Origin: JACQHJ01 sp964624955
GTDB taxonomy: Bacteria > Patescibacteriota > Microgenomatia > Levybacterales > UBA12049
Direction: 5' to 3'
DNA: 46,643 nt
NCBI GenBank assembly: GCA_964624955.1
Contig: CAZUZF010000002.1
Location: 1-46,643 of the forward strand
How positions within the stretch are numbered: the stretch's first letter is position 1; each line of letters opens with the position of its first letter. The translations under genes and the position numbers were made by a program. Under the pieces are notes generated by a model, which worked only from the letters and a program-made list of their open reading frames with translations, was not told the origin of the DNA and searched no databases. Positions 27,427 to 36,120 of the stretch are shown here, in pieces.

Positions 27427-28347
27427 TTAAGTTCTAATCTTATTTTTTAGCTTAAAAACCATTCTTTTAAGAGGACTTTTTATGTTCTCAAACTTTTCTT
27501 TTGTAATCCAATAGACAATTTCTTTACCTGCTTTTTTAAATTCCAATTCTGTTTGTTCTAGGAAATCCTCTTTTTTGTATTCAACAAAGTCTTTTTTCTC
27601 CCAAATAAAACAAAATATTAAAAAATGATAGAAAGCCATAAGTAAGGAAAGTACTAATCCATGAAAGCCGTCTTTATAGCCTTTTCTGGCAAAGAATCTA
27701 CTTAAAAATTCACTAACCGGAAATCTGATTGCATCAAAATAGGAAAACTCATATCCTTTTTCAATTAAATTCTCTGCTTCGTTTTTTGAGTAAACTAATG
27801 TTTTTGTCAGAAAACTTGAGACTTTCCCATAATGGTTATGAATTATATGTCCCGTCAGTTTAGCACTTGGGCCTTCTAAAGTGATATCTTCGTGCATATG
27901 CTTTTTTGTGTATTTTCCCTTGTCCTTTCTAAAAAGCCGCAACTGGTAATCTGGATACCAACCGCTATGTTCAATCCATTTACCAAAGATTAGATTTTTT
28001 CTAGGGATCCAAAATCCATTTATTTCGGAAACCATCGAAGGCTTTTGCGAGAGTATTTTTTTAATTTCCAAAGAAAGCTCTTCACTTACCCTCTCATCTG
28101 CATCAATAGACAAAACCCACTCACAAGACACTTTTTCAAACCCAAAATTTTTCATTAGATCAATTTCGTTGGGGTTATTTTTTTGCTTAAAGACTTTTTT
28201 GGTAAATTGAGAAGCTATTTGGGAGGTTTGATCTTCTGATTCGTTATCGATAACCACAATTTCATCCGCAAACTTTAGAGACTTAAGACAAGTCCCAAGA
28301 TTTTTCTCTTCGTTATGTGCCATCACTACCGCTGAAACTTTACTCAT
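27427..28347 (-). CDS. GT2 glycosyltransferase, WaaE/KdtX-like
   Basis: A 306-residue GT2 protein. It has AVVMAHNEEKN (residues 6-16), IVVIDNESEDQTSQIA (30-45), the metal site IDADERV (81-87), and KHMHED in the acceptor region, where the neighbour at 25770-26516 has QIHES. A hydrophobic stretch after GLVLSLLMAFYHFLIF may rest in the membrane, and a charged C-terminal extension follows. It is most similar to the N-terminal domain of the fusion protein at 2431-4710 (both have GYKDGFHG or GFMDSWQG before the hydrophobic stretch). A 1-base gap separates it from the flippase gene. Confidence 0.85.
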   Translation of the reverse strand: MSKVSAVVMAHNEEKNLGTCLKSLKFADEIVVIDNESEDQTSQIASQFTKKVFKQKNNPNEIDLMKNFGFEKVSCEWVLSIDADERVSEELSLEIKKILSQKPSMVSEINGFWIPRKNLIFGKWIEHSGWYPDYQLRLFRKDKGKYTKKHMHEDITLEGPSAKLTGHIIHNHYGKVSSFLTKTLVYSKNEAENLIEKGYEFSYFDAIRFPVSEFLSRFFARKGYKDGFHGLVLSLLMAFYHFLIFCFIWEKKDFVEYKKEDFLEQTELEFKKAGKEIVYWITKEKFENIKSPLKRMVFKLKNKIRT

Positions 28348-28348
28348 A

Positions 28349-29803
28349 TTATTTTCTAATACTTTGCCTAATTAGTAGTATATCAGCTTTTAGCCTTTCT
28401 TTGGCTAAAACAAAGGCGGTTACAAAGTACACCAAAGCACCTATTATTATGGTTACAAATAGACCAAGTAGGTCTGAGGCTAATATTGAGGACCAAAAAT
28501 ATACCACTATTCCCATTATAATTGTTGATATAAAAGGGTAAAAAATAGCATTAAAGACGCTAAAAGGAAGGTGTCTTTTGACTAGGTATATAACCAAGAC
28601 AACAGAGGTAGAAATAATCGCAGAAGCAATTGCCACACCGTTAAAGCCAATTTTAATAATTAATATTGGAGTTATAACCCATGTCGCCATTGTCCAAAAA
28701 ACCATAAGATAAAGTGTAGTTTTTATTTTCCCAATAGCATTTAAGGCATTAGTCAGTGGTGTTGATATGGAAGAAAGCACTGCATTTATGGAAAAAAAGG
28801 CAAGCGATAAAATCGCTGGCTCCCATTTTGCATATTTTGGTATTAAGTCAATAAAATAAGGTGATAGAATTACAAGACCAGTTAGAGTTGGAAAAATTAG
28901 AAAAGAACTGGCAAAAATAGATTTTTCTATGGCTTTTGTTAACACTTCTTTTTCATCTTGCAGCCTTGAAAAAGAAGGGAATGTAATCCTTATAATGTTA
29001 TCCATAATAAGCCTTAGAGGCATTAGAGCCCATTTCTGGGCAAAGCCAATGTAGCCAACCTGGGCAAGGGGCAAAACCTTACCTAAGTATGCTATAAATA
29101 AATCATCTTTAATCAGAGCCAAAAGACTGTTTAACTGGAATGGAAAACCAAATGATAAAAGCTTTTTGGCACTCTCTAACTCAAAGCCAATTCCTATTTT
29201 CCATGGGCTTATTAGATAAATTGCGATAAGACCTGATATTCCCCTTAACGCTACCGCATAGGTAAAGCTTGTAACCCCAAAACCCTTTATTGCCAAAAAA
29301 ACCGCAACTATATTAAATACTAAATTTTCTACAATTTGGGGAATAACAAGTTTACTAAAATCAAGATTTCTTTCTAAAATTATTGAGGGAATAGTTTTTA
29401 GAGAGGAAAGAAAGAAAGATATGGCAAGGACTTGAAACAAAAGCACCCCATCGGCTTCTAAATTATAAAATTTACCGACAAAATTTGAACCTATTAAAGC
29501 AATAACTACGGTTGTTAAGACAAGAATTTGCTGAATAGTAAAGGTTGTTTTTAAATCCTGGTTGGTGACCTTTTCTTTTTTTTGTATTAAAGCGGCAGCA
29601 AGTCCAATATCGGAAAAATAGGACAAAAAAGCAATTGCAGCTGAGACTACAAAAAATATTCCAAATACAGAAGGGGCAAGATAAATAGTTAGGAGTAAAT
29701 TAGAAATAAGACTAACTACTTGTATAAAAAAAGTCCTCGAAGCTAGCGCAAAAATACCATGAATAGATTTTCTCTTAACCTTGGCAATGTCAAGTTCTTC
29801 CAT
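28349..29803 (-). CDS. Wzx-like polysaccharide flippase (MOP superfamily)
   Basis: A 484-residue protein with about 12-14 membrane helices and the plan of MATE/Wzx-like exporters (Polysacc_synt family). It begins with a short charged segment and a helix starting GIFALASRTFFIQ, followed by LLLTIYLAPSVFGIFFVVSA and SDIGLAAALIQ, which is the SDxGLxxAxIQ segment typical of this family. It is expected to turn a lipid-linked oligosaccharide to the outer face of the membrane. It is the only flippase in the window, so it probably serves the whole locus. It overlaps the upstream GT2 gene by 14 bases. No polymerase (Wzy) gene was recognised beside it. Confidence 0.88.
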   Translation of the reverse strand: MEELDIAKVKRKSIHGIFALASRTFFIQVVSLISNLLLTIYLAPSVFGIFFVVSAAIAFLSYFSDIGLAAALIQKKEKVTNQDLKTTFTIQQILVLTTVVIALIGSNFVGKFYNLEADGVLLFQVLAISFFLSSLKTIPSIILERNLDFSKLVIPQIVENLVFNIVAVFLAIKGFGVTSFTYAVALRGISGLIAIYLISPWKIGIGFELESAKKLLSFGFPFQLNSLLALIKDDLFIAYLGKVLPLAQVGYIGFAQKWALMPLRLIMDNIIRITFPSFSRLQDEKEVLTKAIEKSIFASSFLIFPTLTGLVILSPYFIDLIPKYAKWEPAILSLAFFSINAVLSSISTPLTNALNAIGKIKTTLYLMVFWTMATWVITPILIIKIGFNGVAIASAIISTSVVLVIYLVKRHLPFSVFNAIFYPFISTIIMGIVVYFWSSILASDLLGLFVTIIIGALVYFVTAFVLAKERLKADILLIRQSIRK

Positions 29804-30506
29804 ATTTAAGATTTAGGTCTTTCCATAGAGTCAAGCTTTCCCTTACAGCTCTTAAAATTACCCTCAGATTTCCTCCGCTTTGGTCCCCGTAAAGCCTTGG
29901 ATAATGATGGACTTCAACTTCTGTTATTTTAAGTTTATTTTTTTTTGCTTTGGCCAATATTTCAGTTGTTATCATTGCGCCTTCTGCTTCTAAAGGCAGT
30001 ATCTTTAAAATTGTATCCCTTTTAAAAAGCTTAAATCCGCAGTCAATGTCTTTGAATCTAAAACCAAAGAAGACAAAGTCCCAAATTTTTAACATGTTCA
30101 TTAGAATATGCCTTAGGGGATGGTCTAATCTTTTTTTTCTAAAACCAATGACCATATCTGCTTTATCTATTTTGTCCAAAAACCGCGTTATTTCAGAAAA
30201 ATCAAACTGCCCGTCTCCATCGTTAAAGACTATGTATTTATACCTTGCTTTCTCAAATCCTGTTTTAAGCGCCGCACCGTATCCTCTGTTAGTTTTATGT
30301 GTTGCAACGACCAATCTTTTGTCTTTAGCTGCAATTTTTTTCATTTTTTCCAAAGTCTTGTCGGACGAGCCATCGTCAACCATAATAATTTCCCATTTTT
30401 TTGCCACACGATTTGCAACAGGAATAGCTCTACTTACTACAGCTTCTACGTTGTCCTGTTCATTCCAGAAAGGAAAGAAGATGGATAACTCCTCAAATTT
30501 TGCCAT
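29790..30506 (-). CDS. GT2 polyprenyl-phosphate sugar synthase, DPM1-like
   Basis: A 238-residue soluble GT2 enzyme. It has FPFWNEQDN (residues 11-19), IMVDDGSSDKT (41-51), NRGYGAALKTGFEKA (73-87), the metal-binding NDGDGQF (95-101), and DIDCGFKLFKRD in the acceptor region. NDGDGQF and CGFKLF are hallmarks of the polyprenyl-phosphate mannose/glucose synthase group. It has no membrane helices, so it lacks the C-terminal anchors of GtrB-type enzymes. It lies between a flippase gene (14-base overlap) and a PTPS-related GT-C-type gene (14-base overlap), which suggests that it makes the donor used outside by that neighbour. Confidence 0.86.
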   Translation of the reverse strand: MAKFEELSIFFPFWNEQDNVEAVVSRAIPVANRVAKKWEIIMVDDGSSDKTLEKMKKIAAKDKRLVVATHKTNRGYGAALKTGFEKARYKYIVFNDGDGQFDFSEITRFLDKIDKADMVIGFRKKRLDHPLRHILMNMLKIWDFVFFGFRFKDIDCGFKLFKRDTILKILPLEAEGAMITTEILAKAKKNKLKITEVEVHHYPRLYGDQSGGNLRVILRAVRESLTLWKDLNLKYGRT

Positions 30507-32181
30507 AACGTTTTCTAGAATAGATTATACCAATAATGAGGCTAAGTAATCCAGCAAGAGTTATTAAATTAGAGATTTGCTCTAAGTTCGTTGAAGCGTA
30601 ATAAAAATGTACTTTACTCTTCCCTTTCTTCAGTGTTATTAAAGATCCTCTTTTGTGTTCTTTTAAAGCAATATTTTTGCCGTTAATCTCTGCCTTCCAG
30701 CCTGGAAAATATGCAAGCGGAACTACAACTTCCTGCTCTCTGCCTGCCTCTAGTTCAATATCTAAAACATTGGTCTTTTTATTTTGAGATAAAACTTGCA
30801 GGCTAGGATTTTGTATGGATAAAATATTTGCTATTTCAGTTTTCTGTCTTGGTTTTTGAAAACTCTTTGGCATGTACTCGCTTGAGATCTTTGAGATATC
30901 CCAATTGACCTTTTCTGTTGCAGTATAATCTTTAAGCGTTTTATCCGTAACTGTTTGAGGAACAAAAAACTTTAAATTAAAAACTAAAGCTAAAAGTATA
31001 ATTATTAAACTTACTATCCATAAGTCGTATCCTTTTAAAAACTTTCCAATTGCCCAAATTACACCTCCTGAAATAAAAGATAAAGTAAAAGTTAAAATTG
31101 TCAAAAATCTCCATGGATATTGGAAAAACTCCATTGGCTTTAAGATTTCCCAAAATGTTTTGGAAATATCAAGCATTAAAAATACGGAAAAAAGTGAAAA
31201 AACAAAAAACAACAAGATGAAATGAATATTTTCTTTTTCTTTACCACTTAGCTTAAATTTTCTAAAGAAAGTAAAGGATAAAATGGCAAACGCAACTAGA
31301 GATAAAATAATATGAGTTTTGCCAACCATAAATGATAATCCGTCAATACATCCTTTTGCTGAACCTCCATATCCCCATTGACTTGTCCAAAGCTGTGAAA
31401 GACATACAAAATGGTCTCTAAAATCCGCTCCCCCGCCAATCTGGGACAAAACATTTGTATAATTCATCTCAAAGATTGCTGGAATAAAATAAAACGCGGA
31501 AAGCATCAGGGCCAATATAAAAGAAATTGCAAGAGGAAATATTTTTCTTCTGTCTTTAAATGCCAGAATAAGGGCAAATAGAACAAAAAAGGGGGCAACC
31601 ATTAAAGCGGTAAGGTTGTGTGAAACTATAATTAAGGAAAAGGAAATTGAAGAAATTAAAACATATCTTAATAAATTCTCTTTATAGATTTTATATAAAG
31701 CCCAAATCGCAAAGGGTATGAAGCCATACGCGTAAAATTCCGCAACATCCCCTCTTACATAAATATTAAGTGCATGGTACGGAGCGTAAAGATATAAAAG
31801 GGCGGACAGAATGCCTCCCTTTATGCCGAAAAATTCCTTGGCTAAAACAAACATTGAAATGCCACTTAAGACAATTCCAACTATCATCATTAGTTTAGTG
31901 GCGGTAAGGGAATCAGAAACTATTAAGTTAAATATTGCTCCTACATAATAAGCAAACGGTGCATAAAAATTAAAAATAGGGTAGCCAAAACCAAAACCCA
32001 AATTAGAACTCCATCTAACGGGAAACATTCCATCCTTTAGAGCATTTGTCATTTCAAATACCCTTGTTACTTGCGTATCGTCGTGCATTGGGAAAAAACC
32101 AGTTATTAAAATAGGCTTAAATGCAAAAAAGGAAAGGACAATTAACAAAATGTAAGGCGCAAATCTTCTCAAAATAGTCAT
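30493..32181 (-). CDS. PF10131-type (PTPS-related) polytopic membrane protein, probable GT-C glycosyltransferase
   Basis: A 562-residue polytopic membrane protein. It has MHDDTQVTR (residues 32-40) in the first outside loop, GFGYPIFNFYAPFAYY (64-79), RGDVAE (143-148), and a C-terminal outside module opening YFPGWKAEING (491-501) before a last helix. Its long middle outside loop contains two cysteines (FVCLSQL and AKGCIDG) not seen in the other three family members here; they could pair. It overlaps the DPM1-like gene downstream and the sister gene upstream (4 bases). Confidence 0.8.
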   Translation of the reverse strand: MTILRRFAPYILLIVLSFFAFKPILITGFFPMHDDTQVTRVFEMTNALKDGMFPVRWSSNLGFGFGYPIFNFYAPFAYYVGAIFNLIVSDSLTATKLMMIVGIVLSGISMFVLAKEFFGIKGGILSALLYLYAPYHALNIYVRGDVAEFYAYGFIPFAIWALYKIYKENLLRYVLISSISFSLIIVSHNLTALMVAPFFVLFALILAFKDRRKIFPLAISFILALMLSAFYFIPAIFEMNYTNVLSQIGGGADFRDHFVCLSQLWTSQWGYGGSAKGCIDGLSFMVGKTHIILSLVAFAILSFTFFRKFKLSGKEKENIHFILLFFVFSLFSVFLMLDISKTFWEILKPMEFFQYPWRFLTILTFTLSFISGGVIWAIGKFLKGYDLWIVSLIIILLALVFNLKFFVPQTVTDKTLKDYTATEKVNWDISKISSEYMPKSFQKPRQKTEIANILSIQNPSLQVLSQNKKTNVLDIELEAGREQEVVVPLAYFPGWKAEINGKNIALKEHKRGSLITLKKGKSKVHFYYASTNLEQISNLITLAGLLSLIIGIIYSRKRYGKI

Positions 32182-33764
32182 ATTTTTATTTTTGTTTTTA
32201 ATATACTTTTATATTTAAAAGGTAGACAGAAAACTATTAAAATAAGAAAAGACATTATTGAAATCAAATTACTTAAATTTCTTATATTTGTTTCTTCAAA
32301 TTCTATTCTTACGTTATTCTCTCCTTTATTTAATGTCAGTCTAATTGTACCTTTTTCATTATTATAGTTTATATTCTGCCTTTGCCCGTTAACATAGGCC
32401 ACCCAGCCTGGAAAGTAGACTGTATTAACTTCTATTTCACTTTGTTTTGCTAAAGCTACACTAAACATTGTTTTTTTTGCCGATAAAAAAAGATTGTTGG
32501 GTTTTTCATTACCAGACAGGTTTTCTACTTTTGATGTATACATAGAAGTTGGTATCTTTTTTACCCACTTTGGCATATATTCATTTTTTATAGTTGTGGT
32601 ATCTTGGTTTGTCGAATAAAAAGTGTCAGGGTGGTTTTGAAAAACCGAAACAGTCAAAAAAGGCATGGAAGATGCAAAAACAATCACTAAAAATACTAAA
32701 GTCATAAATATTTTGTGTTTTTTGGGCAAAACATAAATTATTACGGCTGCCAAAAAAGATACGGAAAGGGTGGTTATTGAAAGAAACCTAAAAGGAAATT
32801 GAATAAATGATACCGGAAGCAATTTCCAAAGAATCTCACTTTGTGATATGGCAGCAAAAATTGATATTAAAGACAAAGCAAGAAACACAATGGTTAACCT
32901 ATGATCTTTTATTTTTATATGTTTTGTAATGATTAGAATAAAGGTAAAAATAATTACCAAAAAAGAAGGAATTCCAATTAAGCTAGGATCTGAGAAATAC
33001 TGACTAAAATCAGAAACCTGTGTTTTACTAAAAACCGTATATTGCAAATCATAAATCGCAGGAATCGCAAAAAACGAAGACATTCCAATACCCAGTATTA
33101 ATATTATTAAGTATCTTAAAAGTAACTTCTTTTTATTACTGGTTAAAAACAGATTTAATGCCATATAAACTAAGATTACTGTTAAAAATAAAACGGCGAG
33201 AGTATTGTGGGAAAGAATCAACAAAAATATTCCGATGGTTGACCAAAACACACTCTTTCTCTCAATCTGCCACAATATAAATGGCACTATAGCCATTGAT
33301 AATACTTCCCCAACTGAACCTCTTTTATAAACATCAAAAAGATGATAAGGAAAAAGCGTATAAAACAAAGATCCCACAAAACAAGCTAGATCATCAAAAA
33401 ACTTCTTAAGCCAAAGAAACGTAAATACTGATGAAGAAACTAAACTTAGAATAAGTATTAGTTTAATGCTTTCTACAAAGGAAAATCCTAAAACCTTAAA
33501 AGGCACTGCTAAATACATAAACAGAGGATATAAAAAGTCAGAAACCGGATACCCGTACCCGTTATTAAGCCTTGCTAAAAACCTTACGGGAAATTGACCT
33601 GCCTTTAAGCTTTCATAAAAGCTGGAAAACCTAATAACCATCCAGTTTCCGTCATCTGTTAGGGGAAAACCTGGTTGTAAAAGGTTAAATACGGCAGGAA
33701 TTGAAACTAAAACTGCCAAAAGCAAAAACAATATCTTAGAGTGTTTTCTGATTATTTCTAACAT
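32178..33764 (-). CDS. PF10131-type (PTPS-related) polytopic membrane protein, probable GT-C glycosyltransferase
   Basis: A 528-residue polytopic membrane protein and an adjacent paralogue of the previous gene. Landmarks are TDDGNWMVIR (residues 36-45), YGYPVSDFLYPLF (70-82), RGSVGE (148-153; an S where the other three copies have D) and the C-terminal module YFPGWVAYVNG (450-460), followed by a final helix. The D-to-S change in the otherwise constant RGD[IV]xE motif could alter activity or substrate; this is inference. The ATG at 33764 overlaps the upstream YfhO-like gene by 29 bases, the longest overlap in the run. Confidence 0.8.
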   Translation of the reverse strand: MLEIIRKHSKILFLLLAVLVSIPAVFNLLQPGFPLTDDGNWMVIRFSSFYESLKAGQFPVRFLARLNNGYGYPVSDFLYPLFMYLAVPFKVLGFSFVESIKLILILSLVSSSVFTFLWLKKFFDDLACFVGSLFYTLFPYHLFDVYKRGSVGEVLSMAIVPFILWQIERKSVFWSTIGIFLLILSHNTLAVLFLTVILVYMALNLFLTSNKKKLLLRYLIILILGIGMSSFFAIPAIYDLQYTVFSKTQVSDFSQYFSDPSLIGIPSFLVIIFTFILIITKHIKIKDHRLTIVFLALSLISIFAAISQSEILWKLLPVSFIQFPFRFLSITTLSVSFLAAVIIYVLPKKHKIFMTLVFLVIVFASSMPFLTVSVFQNHPDTFYSTNQDTTTIKNEYMPKWVKKIPTSMYTSKVENLSGNEKPNNLFLSAKKTMFSVALAKQSEIEVNTVYFPGWVAYVNGQRQNINYNNEKGTIRLTLNKGENNVRIEFEETNIRNLSNLISIMSFLILIVFCLPFKYKSILKTKIKI

Positions 33765-36120
33765 AGAATAAAATAAAGAATAAAAGTATTAACCCCAAAG
33801 CTCCAATTCCAAGCCCAAAGGTAAAGGTTTTGGGATTGTAATAGAACTCCACTTTATGTTTGCCTTTTGGCACTTCAACTGCCCTAAAAGAATAATTTGC
33901 AAGTAAAATTTCAGTTTTTACCCCATCTACTTTTGCCTCCCATTCTGGATAGAAATTATCTGATAAAAATAGAAAACTGTTTCCTGTTGTACTTACATCA
34001 AAAATTATCCTATTGGGCTTGTATGATAAAAGCTCTGCCGAGCCAGTAGCAAAAGAATCTATAGAAAGCTTTGGCTTTTTTTCTAAAATTAATGTTTTTC
34101 TTAAATTGATATCAGGATTATAAATACTTGCTAAAGCCATTGCTTTGTTTTTGGCAATAATGTAATCTCCTGTTACAAAATATCTTGGCAACGCGTTTAT
34201 ATTCTCATAAACTTGCCATGGATATACTTTATAAGCAAGTCTGTATTGTTCTTTGGGAAAAGTATTTTCATCTGTTTGGTACCAAGCGTCTATTAACTCC
34301 TGCTTGTGCAATATATATTTAACTCCAAGTAAGTCTAATACTTTCTTTCTGTAGAAATTTTGTTTTAGATCATCCGCTCCGTAACCCCCTGCCACATTTG
34401 CGTCTGGTCTTGGAAGAATTTTTGGCAGTTTGCCATCCTTTGACGATGCAAGTAGCTCTGTATAGGAAAGAATGTGCAACGGATCGTTTCCCTCAGGAGA
34501 ATATGTACCGTCAACGCTTTGGAAATTGGCTGGAATATATGCGCTCCCATATCCCCAAAATCTGTTTATTCCCCCCGTTTTACTTAAATAGGATATTACA
34601 GGTGTGTTTGGATATGTAAAACTTATTGGTGCAAAAGGAGTAATTTTATTAAAAAAATAAAAAAGGTCAAAAACAATAAGAAATGTAAGTAACAGTATTG
34701 ATAATTTAAGATTAAATCTTTTAAGAAAGACTGCAATCACTGTAACAAACATTAAACCCGATGGGATTACCAGATTCCTAAGGGTTATTTTTAAATTAAC
34801 AGACAAATCCGGATTTGCCTTCATTAATACTAAAACAATTATCCAGATTAGGGAAAACGAAATGATTGCAAAATAAATAATTTTTTTTGAAAAACTCTTT
34901 GTTTGAATAAAATGATTTATACCGATTGCAGCTAAAACAATTAATGAGAAGATAAAAATACTAAGTTCTCTTGTTGCAACTGTTGTTGAAATAACAGGAA
35001 TAGGGATTAAATAAAAGTACTTAACTAAAGGAAAATTTGTAGCAATCACTAAAGAAACAATTCCTACCAATATAAAAAACTTTCTCTCTTTTACATTAAT
35101 CTTTGTAAAAATAGCGTAAAGAGCAAAAAACAAGATTGCAACCGACGGATACATTACTCTTTCTATATAAGTTCCGTCTAGAAAGTAGTTTCTTGTTGCA
35201 GGATGTCCAAAGAAATCAGGAATAGCTATGGTGATAAGATTAAAAATTGGAGAAAGATTTTTTTCTAATTGCAAAAGTGAATAGGCGCCTCTTGTACTTT
35301 GGGAAAAAAGTTTAAGCGTTGGAAGCAATTGAAAAGATGTAATTAAAAAAGGTAGAAATAAGGAAACTAAAAACAAGAAATTTTTTTTATGTTTTTGAAG
35401 GCTTCCCTTTTTACCAAAGACAAGAAAACTATAGTACAAAAAGCAAAGCAAGTAAATATAAAATACTCCCTGGATGTATCCTGCAAGTATAGAAAAGACA
35501 AAGGACAAACAAATCCCCAAGAAATTTACAATACTTGCCTTCTCAAAATATCTTTTGGTAAAAAATAAAATTAAAGGAAGCCATAAAAGAGTGCTGCCTA
35601 TATTTCCGTACTCAATCCAAACAGTCATATAAGAAGAAAAGCTAAAGGAAATACCCCCAAGGAAAGATGCGACATCCGAGAGATTAATTGATTTTCTAAG
35701 AAACAAATACATGAAAAATCCTGCCAGAAGGGGCTGGAGCATAATAATAATTGTCCAGGCCAAATTAAAAGGCAAAATAAAATACAAAAGGTTAAAAGGA
35801 TAAAAAAATGCGGTTTGGAAATTGGCCATCTGCGGGTTGCCTGAAAAATTATGAGGGTTCCAAAATGGAATACTGAACTGTCTTAACGTATTTATGGAGA
35901 AATACCGCCACGGATATATTTCGGTAATAACATCAGGGCCTTGGGCTTTATTCGGATATCCCCCTGGAGCAAACCCTAAGAAAGATTCTGACCTATAAGG
36001 ATTTTGATTTACTAAAAGATCTCCGGGGAATGGAATATAGCCTTTAAAAACAGGCCAGAAAAATAAAAGTACGATAGCACCGATTAATAAAAAAGGCCAA
36101 AATCTTTGTAACCATTTCAT
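33736..36120 (-). CDS. YfhO-like polytopic membrane protein
   Basis: A 794-residue membrane protein. It has PDVITEIYPWR (residues 62-72), IPFWNPHNFSGNPQMANFQT (84-103), many helices, and the C-terminal module FYPEWEAKVDG (723-733) followed by a final helix (about 763-785). It is the longest YfhO-like copy here, with a large outside domain in the second half that differs from the other two copies. It lies immediately downstream of the ArnT-like gene (4-base overlap) and upstream of the two PTPS-related genes, so four outside-acting membrane proteins are encoded in a row. Confidence 0.84.
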   Translation of the reverse strand: MKWLQRFWPFLLIGAIVLLFFWPVFKGYIPFPGDLLVNQNPYRSESFLGFAPGGYPNKAQGPDVITEIYPWRYFSINTLRQFSIPFWNPHNFSGNPQMANFQTAFFYPFNLLYFILPFNLAWTIIIMLQPLLAGFFMYLFLRKSINLSDVASFLGGISFSFSSYMTVWIEYGNIGSTLLWLPLILFFTKRYFEKASIVNFLGICLSFVFSILAGYIQGVFYIYLLCFLYYSFLVFGKKGSLQKHKKNFLFLVSLFLPFLITSFQLLPTLKLFSQSTRGAYSLLQLEKNLSPIFNLITIAIPDFFGHPATRNYFLDGTYIERVMYPSVAILFFALYAIFTKINVKERKFFILVGIVSLVIATNFPLVKYFYLIPIPVISTTVATRELSIFIFSLIVLAAIGINHFIQTKSFSKKIIYFAIISFSLIWIIVLVLMKANPDLSVNLKITLRNLVIPSGLMFVTVIAVFLKRFNLKLSILLLTFLIVFDLFYFFNKITPFAPISFTYPNTPVISYLSKTGGINRFWGYGSAYIPANFQSVDGTYSPEGNDPLHILSYTELLASSKDGKLPKILPRPDANVAGGYGADDLKQNFYRKKVLDLLGVKYILHKQELIDAWYQTDENTFPKEQYRLAYKVYPWQVYENINALPRYFVTGDYIIAKNKAMALASIYNPDINLRKTLILEKKPKLSIDSFATGSAELLSYKPNRIIFDVSTTGNSFLFLSDNFYPEWEAKVDGVKTEILLANYSFRAVEVPKGKHKVEFYYNPKTFTFGLGIGALGLILLFFILFYVRNNQKTL

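Noticed and set aside
27422..27441. Inverted repeat AGATTA/TAATCT around a stop codon
   Set aside because: Only six AT-rich base pairs, no T run, and the genes are 5 bases apart within an operon; probably chance.
29950..30549. Plus-strand open frame of 199 codons opposite the DPM1-like gene
   Set aside because: The minus-strand frame carries the full set of GT2 motifs; the plus-strand product shows no domain and no promoter.
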